Shown here piece after piece: positions 37,101-49,297 of a stretch of DNA of 64,000 nucleotides (position 1 is its first letter; each line of letters begins with the position of its first letter). The notes below the pieces were generated by a model. That model worked only from the letters and a program-made list of their open reading frames with translations, searched no databases and was not told the origin of the DNA. The DNA lies in the NCBI GenBank assembly GCA_916700875.1, contig CAKAKS010000032.1:13739629-13803628 (forward strand), read 5' to 3'. The DNA is from Sebastes aleutianus. Taxonomy: Eukaryota > Chordata > Actinopteri > Perciformes > Sebastidae. Both the position numbers and the translations under genes were made by a program.

Positions 37101-40100
37101 TTTTATTTTAAGGGGATGACATGTCGTCTTCGTTTTTTCTCCACTTCGTAGCAATGAGGGTAAATTCAAGTGTGTGCATTTTTGTCTTGCAGACTCCAAT
37201 GGTTGTGTGTGTGGGAGCAGCCACCTGTTGAACATCACCCTGACCATGCACCGCATCCACATCTCCTCCAGTGATCTGCTGGACAAACTCACCACTCTAT
37301 ATCCTTCGACAGTCCCATATAACCGCTATCTCAACACACAGGCAGACGAGTCAAACAATGCACCGGCCAATTTTGAGCACCAAATGTAACACGGGATCAG
37401 ATCGCTGGCTCTGTCGTGTGCTGCTTTTCCTTTGGTTGTCAACAGCAACGGGCAATCAAGCTTGCACTTGGCTTACAATGCAGCCTGTAGCTGTCAGTGC
37501 AAAATGTGATAGGCAAGTGGCAGCTCGTGTTTACTCCTGCTGTCAGTTGCTGTAGACCTTTTACATCTCTCTCTGTGTGAATTCCCTTCACTCTGGGCCT
37601 TGTATCCCATGCATTCAATAACAGGGAGTCTATTACCGTCGTGAATTTGGTCTCTTTCAAAATGTTTGATTAAGTCTCTTTCATTTTCCCCACTTCACAA
37701 CTATAAAAAGGCATGTTGTTTTTTTTGTAGTGACTTGAGCGAAGGGCCTGTAATCTAGGCTTCCATTCAAGAAACAGCAGTGGCGTCACAAAGCCTCTCA
37801 GAGGAGCCTACTGGCCCCGGAGAGCAGCCTCTGGGTTTCAGGTGTTAATTACCTCTGCATCTTTCACATACAGGTCCTCTTCAACTATATATAAACACAG
37901 ACCGTCCATTGCTTAAAGAGGCCCGTGCTCACACGAACCCACGTCAGAGCATGAAACGCCGAATGCCCCTCTGCTATTTTTAACCCTCTCGTTCTGAGCC
38001 GAAGACCCAAAAGGATACATCAAATGAATTCAGTGTGTGGGTTAGGATGAGGTAAGAGGAACAGGGGCCATTAACAGCCTTCATCACAGTCTGGCCTTGG
38101 GATTGCGTGGGCAGTTCTTCTGCTCCCATGACGCAATTAGCCTTTTTATGTGCATCACTTCAAGCTGATTTCTGCCAATTGAGAACTCTGTTTATAAGAG
38201 CTGCTTCATATGATAAGAATGGCTTTTGTGTGTGCTGTGTATAGATTGATAGGGCCGTGTTTGTGTGGTCAACATGAGCAAAATGGAGAGGCAGAGCGAC
38301 AATATTAACCTTATGGGCTGATATCCTTAGAGTCTGACCACTAAACAATGCATGTTAATCAACAGTTGATCCACACAGTATATGAGGCATTGATTATCTT
38401 TGTACATTTTGTTATTCACTTGCTTCTGTATGCCAGCATGATTCATTCGGTGATGCTCATCAGAGTTTTGCTTCATGCAGTCGCCTCCTCCCACATTACC
38501 AAATGCCACTTCTGTTCGCCTTTTAGTTTAGTTGCTGTAGTTTTTAAATGATGAGTTGTTTGTGCAAAGGAAACCCTGCAGTCCAATCAAACATATGTTC
38601 AGTATTTACTCAAAACACACTGTTCCGAACAATGTCGACGATCAGCAGATTTAACGACAAAAAGCCTGAAACGCTGCTGACTCCTGATGTGAATCTCCAG
38701 CTTTAACTTTCAGACACTAAAACCCCACTTTACTTAAGTTAATAATCACAATCAGTCAACGTCAGCTCCTTAACCAAAGTCTTTACATTTAAAATGGCGA
38801 TGGACAACGAGCAGCCGACAGAGTGCCAGAGGATATGCTACCTCATCAGGTCAGTTTAACACACTGACCCACTGTTACGAGTCTAACTTTAACCGTACGT
38901 TCTGTGTCAATCACATACGGTATCATGTCTAACCTGCAGGCATTGGATCCATGAATTCTGGATGATGTTCCGGTTGCACCACAGCTTGACAGACAGCCTG
39001 GACCAGTTCCGGGAGCTGATCCGAGAGCAGGGACAGGAGCATCTTTGCTCTCTCCTAGAGACCAAATGGATGTAAGTGTTAAATCTCTGACCAGCTGGCA
39101 ACTGAGACATTAGGCCTACATGACACTCAGTTGTTTGTTCAGTCACGGAAAATACTGAAATCAGTCACCATCAAGAACACAGACTTTGAACTGTGAATGG
39201 TAGAACTTTGAGGCTGATAATGTAGCTTCAAAGTTACATTAAATGTTTGTTTTTCACAATGTTCTACACCACATATACTAGGGGCGTAATGATCGATTAG
39301 GATCGATGTATCAATTCAATGATGAATGATCCAATATCATCGATACAAAGTGAAAACATATGCCTTTATTTTGAAATTCCCATGGAACGTCTGTGTCACC
39401 ATTTCAGTCCAAGCACACCTCCTTCCTAAACATTCAAACAGCGCTTAAATATAAGAAACGTGGCACTTTATAATGAACAACAGGAGGTCTATTTTAATGT
39501 TTTTATTAAAAAGAATAGATTCTTTTTCATTTAAATGTCTGGAAGAGCCCAGTAATAAAATTGTCAAATCATATTTTAGTTGTTTTTTGTGAGTTGATAT
39601 AAATGTAACCTATTGTGTTAAATGGGCAATATGGTGTCCAAATAATCATTATGATATTGTATTGTGATGAAACTTGTGAATTACACCCCTAACATATACA
39701 GTAATTTTGTGTGTTCTATATGCCACACTTGACTACTTGGACCGCAGCAAACAATTATTTTCATTATTCCATTATTTTCTCAATCAATCAATTGATCATT
39801 TGTCACAATTTCCCAAAGCCCAAATCTATGTCCTTTCAGTGTCTTGTTTTGTCTGACCAACAGCCCCAAATCCAAAGGTATTAAATTTACTATCATAGAA
39901 GACAATAAAAAAACAGTAAATATTCACATTTGAGAGGTTGGAACCACTGAATTGGTGAAATTAAATTTTGGTTAAAAAAATGATTTTAAATGCAACTTAA
40001 AATATTACTTTACGACTTAAAAAATGTAAACAATGATCAAAATTGCCAATTAATTCTCTGTAAATCGACTAAGCATTTCAGCCCTATTCAAATCCAAACT

Positions 40101-43100
40101 CTGCGATTCATGGCTGCACCATTATGTCAGATGGAAAAGTATGTATAAATGGCAAAAATGTGCATGTAATTCAGCATGTTGTTATCTTTGGAAGTGTTCG
40201 CTTCGTGACTAGAATTAAAAATAATGAGAGATGCCGGGCCACATTACCACGAGTCAGTACTGATAGACACAACAATGTCTAAAGCTGTAATTTTCCAACT
40301 TATGAAGACATGCTATTAGTTAACATTAACTTGATCGACGGTGTGTTGTAGAAACGAACGGGACTGGTCGTGGAAGGCCAGCCAGAAGATCAAAGCTAAC
40401 AGCAGTAAAAAGAGGAAGGTCTCTCTTCTGTTTGATCACCTGGAGCCCAGTGAGCTGGCGGAGCATCTCACCTTCCTGGAATTCAAGTCCTTCTGCAGGA
40501 TATCAGTGAGTATACAGACTATAAGACTATTTGAGTGTATATTTTTTGCAAGTTCATGATCTGTTTATTTGGCATGCATCTCTGTGACCTGAGGTATTTC
40601 CTCTCCACGGGAAATGCCTCACAGTTTCCGTGCAGCAGTTTTTATGCTCCTCTCTCTCTCTGCCAGTTTGTAGACTATCAGAATTATATCCGAAGCTGCT
40701 GCATGAAGGACATCCCTGCGATGGAGCGTTCCATCGCCCTGTGTAACGGTGTCTCCCAGTGGGTTCAGCTGATGGTGCTGAGCAGGCCGACCGCTCAGCT
40801 GAGAGCTGAGGTTTTCACTAAGTTTATCCACGTGGCACAGGTAGTGGTTAAATGCACCCCTCACTACTACTCTTACACTTGCTGTTCTGGGTTTTAGCAG
40901 AAAACACATTTCCTCTTTGCTTGCATCTACGTGCTATTGTCCACGCGCCTTATCTAACTAATGACAGTCTATTGCCACACTCTAAACAGCACACTATAGG
41001 TGCTGCATAATTGGCAGTTGCATAATGCATATTCACAGAGAGCTGGTAATGATTCTCAAGAGCTCTGCTGCAGGCTTTTAGCGTATCCGAAGATTTTACC
41101 AATAGAAAATTATTAACTGAATGCAAGCTAATGGAGTCATCAAGTGGAACACACTTAGAAGGCGAGGAGTTTGTGGAAGTGGAAAAAGAGAGAAATGACT
41201 CGTGAGCTTAGACCTTGCTTGTTAAAACCACTCCGATGCGAAGCTGCATGCAGCCCCGCTGAGAAGCAATGCGCCGGCCTCAGGGAGCCGTTAGGCAGCC
41301 TTGTACTCTGGAGGACCTCTTGCACTGTTACACTAATGCACCAGTCTGCTGCTGCTCACTGCTGTCAACCTCAAAACCCAGGGGTGTGGAAACGAATTTC
41401 ACACCATAATGCTCCTGTGACAGCACGAATTTAGAGAACTGAAAAGAGAGGGAAAAACCACTTCCAAAAAAGAGTGAGATATCCGAGCGCAGTAAGAAAA
41501 AGGCAACAATATAAGTGGCTTATGTAACGGTAGTGTTGTGGATTATATAACCAGGGCTACCTGGAACAAGCTTAATTGTGCGTGTTTATGAGTGTGTGCG
41601 CGGATGGACTGATATGTGTGCTTTTTTGTGTCAGAGTCTACATCTTATACACAATTACAACACACTAATGGCGGTGGTGGGAGGGCTTTGTCACAGCTCG
41701 ATCTCCAGACTGAAGGACACCACCTCACATGTACCCAATGAGGTCACCAAGGTAAACGACACCTACTATACCACCATAACATCCAGCTGATAATAGAGGC
41801 AAAACATCCTCATAAAAAGAAAATCTATTTCCTCCCCAGGTACTGAATGAGATGACAGACCTGCTGTCCTCTTGCAGAAACTATGACAACTATAGACAAG
41901 CTTACCACAAGTGTACAGGTTTTAAAATCCCCATCCTGGGCGTCCACCTGAAAGATCTGATTTCGGTCAACGAGGCCATGTCAGACTATGTGGAGGACAA
42001 CAAGGTGAATGTCCAGAAGCTCCAGGCACTCTACAGCCACATTCATGACCTGATCCAGCTCCAGCAAATCCCTCCCAGGCTGGACGCTAACAAGGACCTG
42101 GTCCATCTGTTGACGGTAGTGCAACTTTGCATTTAGATTCTTTATCAAATTCATGTAGCTTCATGTGATTCACTTGATTGTATGGAATGCAAGCACAGAT
42201 GCAAATGAGCGCGTTACAGCATGTGGATTGTCCGCGCTTCTGTGGGTGTGATGAGAGTCTATGATCTATGAGTGTGTGGGTGACGAACTGAGTGTGAATG
42301 AGAGAGAGAGTTCAGATTGCTATATTGTTGTGCCATCTGTGTGCGGTGCTTTAATTGTACTTGAGCGACACAAGGCCCATGAAGCGGTAATAGTTACCCT
42401 GTGACCTAATAATGCCCTCATCAAAACATGTTTCAAGGAGAAAAATCTAGATATACAGAGAGCTCTTTCTCATTCTGTTTACCTCTCATGTGCTGATATG
42501 TGTCCTGTCCCTCCCTACAGCTGTCCCTGGATCTGTACTACACTGAGGATGAGATCTATGAACTCTCCTACACCAGGGAACCCAGGAACTGTAAAGCACC
42601 TGTAAGTGATAGAAGCAGACACTTTAAGTTAACAACTGTTAGAGTTTGATGAAAAGATTGGTACCACTTTCATGTTTGTAGACTAAACATGAAGCTTCAG
42701 CCAGCAGCTGGTTAGCTTAGCTGGAAACGGGGAAGAATCTAGCATGTTAACTAGCTAGAAGTTAAATCAAATTATTCAAACAAAAGCTGAGTAATGCTTA
42801 AAGGAATAGTTTGACATTTTGGGAAATATTCTCTTTCTTTTCGAGACTGAGATAAGAAGATTAATGCCACTCTAATGTCTGTAGGCTAAATATGAAGCTA
42901 TTTACAAACATGATGGGCCTACTGTTGTGATTGGTCAACCGAACCAAACTCTTCGGATTCCTCTTCAGTTCTGCTCTAACTAGCTTTGTTTGAGGGCGTG
43001 CCAAACTAGCCTCTAGGGAAAGTGTGTTACTTGGTGACATCACCACGTTACGGAGGAAAAGGCGGGACTTCAATCAAGGCCTTTTAGGCATTTCAAGAGC

Positions 43101-46100
43101 AGTGTTTCTGTGGGGGAGAGTAACTCCCTTTGGCGTGGACTTTGGGCTTTATAACTTTGCAGACCTTTTTACATGCACAAAAAATATATAACACACTAAA
43201 GGAAAGGAGAAGTCTTTAAACTCTTATTTAACTCTATTTCCCAAAATGTAGAAGTACATGAATGTCCTAAGCATCATCCTTCGCCAGTATTCCTTCTGCT
43301 TCTGAAGGTTGTTTATAGATTTAGTGAAACAGAATCGCTTAGATAATATTTGACATGTTTATCTGCGTGTTCAGGCTTGTTTTTTTTAACAACGAATTCA
43401 TTTTCTATCAGCCAGCCACCCCCTCTAGACCTCCAATGGTTGTGGACTGGGCCCCAGGAGTGGCTCCCAAACCCGACCCCCGAACCATCAGCAAACATGT
43501 GCAGAGAATGGTGGACGTAAGTGCATCCTCTTTTCAAGTGTAGCCTCCCCATAGCTACCCAGCAATGCTGTTACATAACCATCAATTATTGTGACTATTC
43601 TTTTGGATGCTGCCATTTTGACAGCCTGCTCTTGCAGCTATTGTGTACTAATAGACAAGGAACAATGGTGTTTGCCTCTTGTCTTTCACAGTCCGTGTTT
43701 AAGAACTACGATCACGACGAGAACGGCTTCATCTCTCAAGAGGAATTTGAGAAAATTGCAGCTAGCTTTCCGTTTTCCTTCTGTGTCATGGACAAAGAGA
43801 AGTGAGTTTGTTTGACGGGCCGCACACACATACGCTCTGAGCTCATTTTTGACTTCGGAGGAAAGGAAGAAAAAATGGTATTTGTAGTGACGAGTGTAGA
43901 AACAGGAAACATAAAATAGCTGCAGAAGTAACCATAACCACCACGACTCACTCACTGTTTTATTTCTCATGCACTTCCAGTGGTACATGATGCTCACAAC
44001 CCACAGAAGAGCATGTGATCCCTCATTTAGACATAAACCTGAAAACCACCATAGTTGATGAGACCGTTTTCACATGACACAATGACAAAGTGGTATAGTG
44101 TTTAAACCATGTGGCAGACGAGGGTGCAGACCAATAAATCAGGTTAAGCTAAGATCTGAAAATGTCTGTCAAAGTGTATATATTCTGTATCATTTACAGC
44201 TCTATTTCCTCTGTTAAATTATACTGTGTGTTTGTGTGCTTCTACAGGGAAGGCCTCATCAGCAGAGAGGAGATCACAGCCTATTTCATGAGGGCGAGTG
44301 TCATTTGCTCCAAACTGGGTCTTGGCTTTGTCCACAACTTCCAGGAGACCACTTACATGAAACCCACTTTCTGTGACAACTGCTCAGGATTCGTAAGTCA
44401 CCACACAAACTCAATGTATGATAAAATATAGAAACTGCTTTACTGCTATGTCACAATCTAAAAATTCTGCAACAATATGTAATCTTGTTTAAGTTTTGCT
44501 TTTGTACAGAGATGTGAAAACAATTCTATTCTTCTTCACAGCTGTGGGGTGTCATCAAGCAAGGCTACAGATGCAGAGGTGATTATTTATTGCACTCTAT
44601 CTTTTGCAACTTAAGCTTGTCTATCTTTTGCCAAATGTCAGTCAGTATCAAATGAGTAGAGGTACACAGAGTCTTGTGGGGAGCAGGTGAAATGAAGCTA
44701 TCTTAAGACGGAGTAGTGTGGTTTTCTGTGTTGCACACAGCTAGCTGAATCTTGCAGCACATGAAAAAAAAGAAAGAGTGCGCAGCCAGAACCACAGTTT
44801 TCCCCCCTCCCCCGTCCCTCAACTGATCTGAGAGCTATTTGTTTGCCTGACAGTAAGCATGCAAAGGGCTGAGAGTTGCATTTGCAAATGAGATAGCGTT
44901 CAAAGAAAAGTCGGTTTGTAAATGCTAGACTAACACTAGTTCCTGTTCTGACATGTCGTGCATTCTTTTGGCTCGATCAGACTGTGGGATGAACTGCCAC
45001 AAGCAGTGCAAGGACCAGGTGGCGTTTGAGTGCAAGAAGAATGCCAAAGTGGCCAACGCCATCGACAGTCCGACGCCGAGCTCCACGCCTGTCACCATGG
45101 GCACCTCAGAGGGTGGGTTTGGGTGATGGCGGTTCATTATCAGCATAAACACACTCACACAGTTTCATTCATCACAACAAATACATTCCTTTTACACAAG
45201 GTCCCAGAGATGCACACTCTCACAATATGAAGATAATAACTCGCACATGATATGGCAGTAAGTCCCCACGACAGGTGCCATCTGGTGGCAGGGACTTTTT
45301 AAGGCACATGTTCAAAAACACCAAGCAGTGTTATTTCCTGTAATCACTGCCTGCCACACTGTGCAGAAAAACAATAAAAGACTCTTTAGTTTGCTGCAGC
45401 TTAAAGCAAACAAGTGTAAAGCACAGGGTCTACTGTCAGGGTGATTTCCCTCCAGCTGTCATTAGGAACTGTTTCACTTACAGTAACACTACCCACCTGC
45501 CGTGAGAAAGCCACTATATTCAGAACAGAAGAGCTTTCGATTTTACTTAGTGTGGATTGACACATCAAGCATCTTAAAAACACGGGGGCTATATTAACAG
45601 CCCGTCTTCAAATGAGTCTTTGTGACGTGCTATTTTGTCACATTGTTTATTTCACTTGTTTCTAATTTGAGTCATTTTGTTTTGCGGTTGTTGATTGCTT
45701 AGATCTAGTGAGCTTATTCTCCTTTAAGAATCTGCATTTTCCATTTGTCTCATTTGAAATAATGACTGATAATGTCCCACTCTCCAGGTTCAGAAGAATG
45801 TCCTTTCCCCTACCCGCCTGATGACTGGAGCCCAGACTCCCCAGTCGTCTCCTATGTGAGGCCTCGGAGGGTCCATAGCGGCACCCAGACAGACGAACCC
45901 CATCTTTCCTCTGCATCCCCCGAGGCCAGCCGCCCTCAGCCCTCTCTGCTGGTCCCGGCAGCGCCCAGCCTCCCCTCATGTCCCAGCCCGGTGCCCCAGA
46001 GAAAACAGCGACACTGTGCCAAGTGGGAGAACAGAGCGTCTGTTGCGCAAAAGCCTAAAGAGCCAGAAGAGGAGAACAAACCCAACTATGAATCTCTGGA

Positions 46101-46327
46101 ATCAGTGAGTGTGAAATTTGATTTTTCCTCCTAAGAAATGCACATAATAAATGAATACTGTACATCAAACAAATCTTCTATGTGTTTCCCAGGATAACCA
46201 GAGGCTCCAGAAAGCCAACGAGACACTACGTAGGAAGCTGAAGGAGGCAGAGCGGGAGGTGGAGATACTAAAGACACTGCTAAAGAGGCATGCTCTCCAC
46301 CCTGTGGAGGAGGACTCCTCCTCCTAG
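31035..46327 (+). CDS. rasgrp1: RasGRP1, diacylglycerol-regulated Ras guanine nucleotide exchange factor (17 coding exons)
   Basis: Exons: 31035-31171, 31762-31934, 37193-37298, 38787-38849, 38940-39071, 40352-40505, 40667-40840, 41635-41751, 41840-42115, 42521-42601, 43412-43516, 43692-43801, 44248-44392, 44542-44578, 44981-45112, 45788-46104, 46193-46327. All joins keep frame and give 797 residues, the length of human RasGRP1. Order: REM about 80-205; RasGEF about 220-465 (KKRKVSLLFDHLEP, NTLMAVVGGLCHSSISRLK); EF-hand loops 513-524 (DHDENGFISQEE) and 540-551 (degenerate); C1 572-621 with perfect H-X12-C-X2-C-X13-C-X2-C-X4-H-X2-C-X7-C spacing; TQT at 680-682; C-terminal coiled coil about 750-785. 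It loads Ras with GTP at membranes after diacylglycerol and calcium signals, chiefly in lymphocytes. The linker (VVDWAPGV, HVQRMVDSVFKNYD) and tail fit RasGRP1 better than RasGRP4. Exon 1 rests on frame and donor only. Intron 3 is AT-AC. Confidence 0.92.
33490..34046. mobile_element. dispersed MITE with family D interior, in rasgrp1 intron 2
   Basis: The left part is rich in CGATA/TATCG text (CGCGATACGATATTATC, ATATATCGCGAT). The right end reads CCCCCCACCCCTAA, typical of a worn hAT-like MITE end. The middle, about 33640-33870, is a copy of the sequence at 51.58-51.75 kb and inverted at 12.5-12.8 kb. It is non-coding. Confidence 0.5.
35785..36148 (+). mobile_element. TTAA-type MITE in rasgrp1 intron 2
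   Basis: The element begins TTAAAGGGGACATATCATGC and ends GATATTTTCCCTTTAA, with inverted ends and TTAA borders of the piggyBac-like type. It is 364 bp long and has no coding capacity. Confidence 0.7.
37299..38786 (+). other. rasgrp1: U12-type AT-AC intron of rasgrp1 (intron 3)
   Basis: The intron starts ATATCCTT at 37299, the exact minor-spliceosome donor consensus. It carries TCCTTAAC at 38767-38774, the U12 branch consensus, and ends in AC at 38785-38786, 13-14 bases after the branch adenosines. Joining 37298 to 38787 keeps frame and gives LDKLTTL-FKMAMDN. This aligns without gaps to the REM stretch LQKVITL-YKDALAK of human RasGRP1, as I recall that sequence. The nearest GT-AG alternative (donor 37312, acceptor 38779) shifts the frame. 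Confidence 0.9.
39279..39691 (+). mobile_element. hAT-type MITE in rasgrp1 intron 5
   Basis: The ends are TAGGGGCGTAA and TTACACCCCTA. The 8 bases ACATATAC flank both sides (39271-39278 and 39692-39699), a perfect hAT-length target duplication. The 413-bp inside is AT-rich and non-coding. Confidence 0.85.
42798..43252 (+). mobile_element. family B MITE with nested repeat, in rasgrp1 intron 10
   Basis: It starts TTAAAGGAATAGTTTGACAT and ends near ATTTCCCAAAATGT, the inverse of its beginning. The same start occurs at 53540 and, worn, at 8901. The middle part (about 42930-43220), with GGGGAGAGTAACTCCC, looks like a second repeat family inserted in it. The right end is worn. Confidence 0.6.
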
Positions 46328-46900
46328 ACACACACACATACACTGGACCTCCTCTAGGGAGACTGGTGCTGCCACCCTATGGCAGCATGTATAAATCTGG
46401 ATCCAATGAGTTATTCGTCATGAACAGTGCAAGTATTTGAATGTATAACGTGGGATACAAAGCACATAGCCAGTCAGATGCTAATGGTACACAATCAATC
46501 AAAAAAAGCCAATCAGTATGTCACCATTAAGGACATTGTTGAGGTGTGTATGGATTTTTTGGAACCAGCTACAGGACGGAAAATACAGTAAAAAATACAT
46601 TTAAAGAAGTGAGCAGAAGGAGCCCCTTTACTGTGTTGTACAGTTCACAGAGAATTGAAATCGTTGCAATGAGCATTACTCACTTTCTTTAGTGAACCAT
46701 TAAGAGTGGTTGGAGTTGGAAAGGAGTTCCCTGTTAAAGATAAAGATTAAAAAAATATTGATTGAGGGAGTGCAGTGCTTTAGCTTGAAAATAGGGCAGA
46801 ATGTGTTTGATTAATTCTTGATTAATAACGAGACTAGATATTTATGTTAAACATAAAATGGAAATCAGACAAGAAGTTTATTGTGTATATCGAAGGTGCA

Positions 46901-46902
<2 letters not shown>

Positions 46903-46948
<46 letters not shown>
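46903..46948 (+). repeat. ATT microsatellite in rasgrp1 3' UTR
   Basis: About 15 uninterrupted ATT units lie in the presumed 3' UTR. Such runs vary in length between individuals. Confidence 0.9.
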
Positions 46949-46949
<1 letters not shown>

Positions 46950-47338
46950 AGACAAGGGCCCACTGATGATAGCAGCAGAATGAAGGTTCGGATGTTGGAT
47001 GTACAGAAGTGTTTCTCTGCATCATTGTCCCTGTTCATAGTCAGTGCTTCTGTTAATATTTATTGTCTCAAACACTACACAGGTCATATAGAGAGTGACA
47101 GATGTGAACATTTTGTACAGCGTACTGGTACTTTCAGTGAATTATTTATGCTTGTGTGCATCATATTGATACTTTTTATTTTCACTGTGCAGCCGTGTCA
47201 TGTTCTTATTGTGCGGTCTATTGCAGCAGTGTTGTACTGTGAGTCAAGCTACATGTGTTTGTAATTTAAATACAAAGTATACACAGTGCCATCTTAATTA
47301 AGTCATCCTTTCTCTCAGTATTGTTCTCTTATTGTTAT

Positions 47339-47344
47339 AATAAA
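47339..47344 (+). terminator. rasgrp1: rasgrp1 polyadenylation signal
   Basis: A canonical AATAAA lies about 1.0 kb after the stop codon. It is followed within 30 bases by a GT-rich stretch (GCTTGTGCTGCTCAGTTTG), the usual downstream element. Confidence 0.55.
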
Positions 47345-47363
47345 TACTGTATTCTATATAAAA

Positions 47364-49297
47364 ATCGCTGCTTGTGCTGCTCAGTTTGACCACTGGGGGT
47401 CACTAAAGCCTCATACTATTTCTTCAGCTTCTTGCTAATGATTATTGACAAGTTTTCAGACTCTGGGCCTTTTTCTATAAATGTTGCACTCTTATTAGCT
47501 ATCTGTGTGTTTATCTCCGACACTTAATGTCAAATTAAAGAGCAAAAAACATCACAAGGGGATAATTTTCTCCACTTTATCAACTAAAAGAAATCTTTAA
47601 AGATGAGGAAAGCATAAGAAATAATGTTAAGAGATTCATGTAAGCATCATCCTCAGCAAATTGTTCTATAAAATGGAGGGATGATGAATTTGTGACATAA
47701 ACTTAAAGACAGGCTGTGTCACCCTGTTGTCTGGAGACTGTGCCAATCTGCCGTGTCCCTTGGGCTTCGCTGCTGGTAATGAGTCTAGCACCGCACACAT
47801 GATGTTGGCCTGTAGATAATGAGAGGGCAACTGTCTGCTGATGGAGAAGCAGAGATTCAAACCAAGTACCTAAAATCATTCAGCTTTCTTTAAGCAATAC
47901 TGCACACAGCAGGTGATTTTACTCTGGTGCTCTGATGTGCATTTCTGTGGTGGTAATTCATCCTCGGATAAAGAAAGCCATTTGACTCAAATTATATTGT
48001 GCTTCTTTATTTCTTGCAGCCATAATGACTTGTTGCCTCGCATCGACTTGGCAGTGAGCAGAGACCCAGTGAAAAGGGATTGTCTCTGAGGCATAGCGCC
48101 AGCTCCCAAAACCTAGCCTCGGTGACAGCTAATTTACTTCTATTTGAATGTGACACCCCGCTGCAAGGGAGTAACACCCCGTAAGTCTACCAGGCACTGT
48201 GCAGGCTAATGCTGAATAATTTCCAATATCATGGCTGGCTGAGAGAATGTGACAGAGAGACCATGTGTTAAACTCGAGGGGCGATGCCCCAGCAAAAGCT
48301 GCGTTTTTCCCTTCATGGCAAGCTTGAAAGGAGAAATGTATGTACCCTGGCATGTTAAAGTAGTCATCATAAAGATAAATATATCAGTCTAAAATCCATT
48401 TACAGAATGTAAACATAATTAATTGTGGTGCATTTAAGCCTGAAGGTGCAACTCTCCATACATCGAGAGCAAAATATGACACTTCAAAAGTGTACCTCAT
48501 TATAGTGTGCAGACAGAGATGATTTATCACCCAGACATCAGTGTACTTGGGGGAATTGGGCCATTGTGAGATACCCATAAGTTAACTAAATCTGCTAAGT
48601 CTAATGAACACACTCCGAAACTAATTAGGGAAAGATGTGGAACATCCCATTATGTCCCCCTGATAGCAGAGTGTGGGACACAGCGAGTGCAATGAGAACA
48701 CAACACATTTAACACACTCTCGTTTCAAACAGTAGGAGGAACAGCCAGCACCACAATGCCTGTAGGTGATGGCAACACCACTGCCGAACTCCACTAATTC
48801 CCTTTGATTATTAAACTGAGTTCATTAAGTTCTAACGATGGCCAAAGGACCCTTGTGGGAGAGCAGAGGAGTGGAGGTGGAGAGAGAAAAGAGAGAAAGA
48901 CACACAATTTGTGGAAATTTTCCGGAGGTGGCTTGAAAAGCGTGTGAAGCCATGGTGAAATATTTAATTAACCTTGATGATAGTGGAGGAGTTTAACAAG
49001 AGAAGGGCTGTACAGGAGTTTGCCAGCGGAAACATCATTGCTCAGCTGTGTCCCTTTTTGGCCTTTAACAATCATGTAGTTTTTGCTTCATAATGCAGAC
49101 TAAATCCACTTATCAGCTCCTGGTAATGCTGCAGAGAAGAGACAAAGCCTGAAGCTGATACAAGGCTAATGAATTTGTGGGCGACATTGTTGACTGTGAA
49201 TGTACCCACAAAGCAACATCAGCTGACATTTCTGGCTTCCTCAGAATAAGGCTCTGTACACCCATAAAGGGTGGAGAATTGTACATGAAGTGTCTTC
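47364..49297. other. gene-free stretch
   Basis: No gene is supported. From about 48000 to 49260 the sequence is of balanced composition, with many TAAT/ATTA cores and no recognised repeat. This is how conserved regulatory sequence often looks, but conservation cannot be judged from one genome. Confidence 0.4.

Larger units (their letters stand above)
46328..47363 (+). other. rasgrp1: rasgrp1 3' UTR
   Basis: The stretch between the TAG stop (46325-46327) and the first good polyadenylation signal has no further coding exon and is AT-rich. Its end is inferred from the AATAAA at 47339 plus the usual 10-25 bases. Confidence 0.55.

Noticed and set aside
37299..38786. A GT-AG reading of rasgrp1 intron 3 (donor GTCC at 37312, acceptor AG at 38779)
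   Set aside because: The donor is poor, and the join puts the REM exon out of frame, whereas the AT-AC pair restores the aligned protein.
31035..46327. Assignment of the plus-strand gene to rasgrp4
   Set aside because: Segments such as KKRKVSLLFDHLE and CSKLGL also occur in RasGRP4. The linker VVDWAPGVAPKPD, the HVQRMVDSVFKNYDHD and FPFSFCVMDK text, the KWEN-containing tail with coiled coil and the 797-residue length fit RasGRP1 better.
46834..47025. A minus-strand frame with a poly-Asn run
   Set aside because: The run is the ATT microsatellite in the rasgrp1 3' UTR read in another frame.
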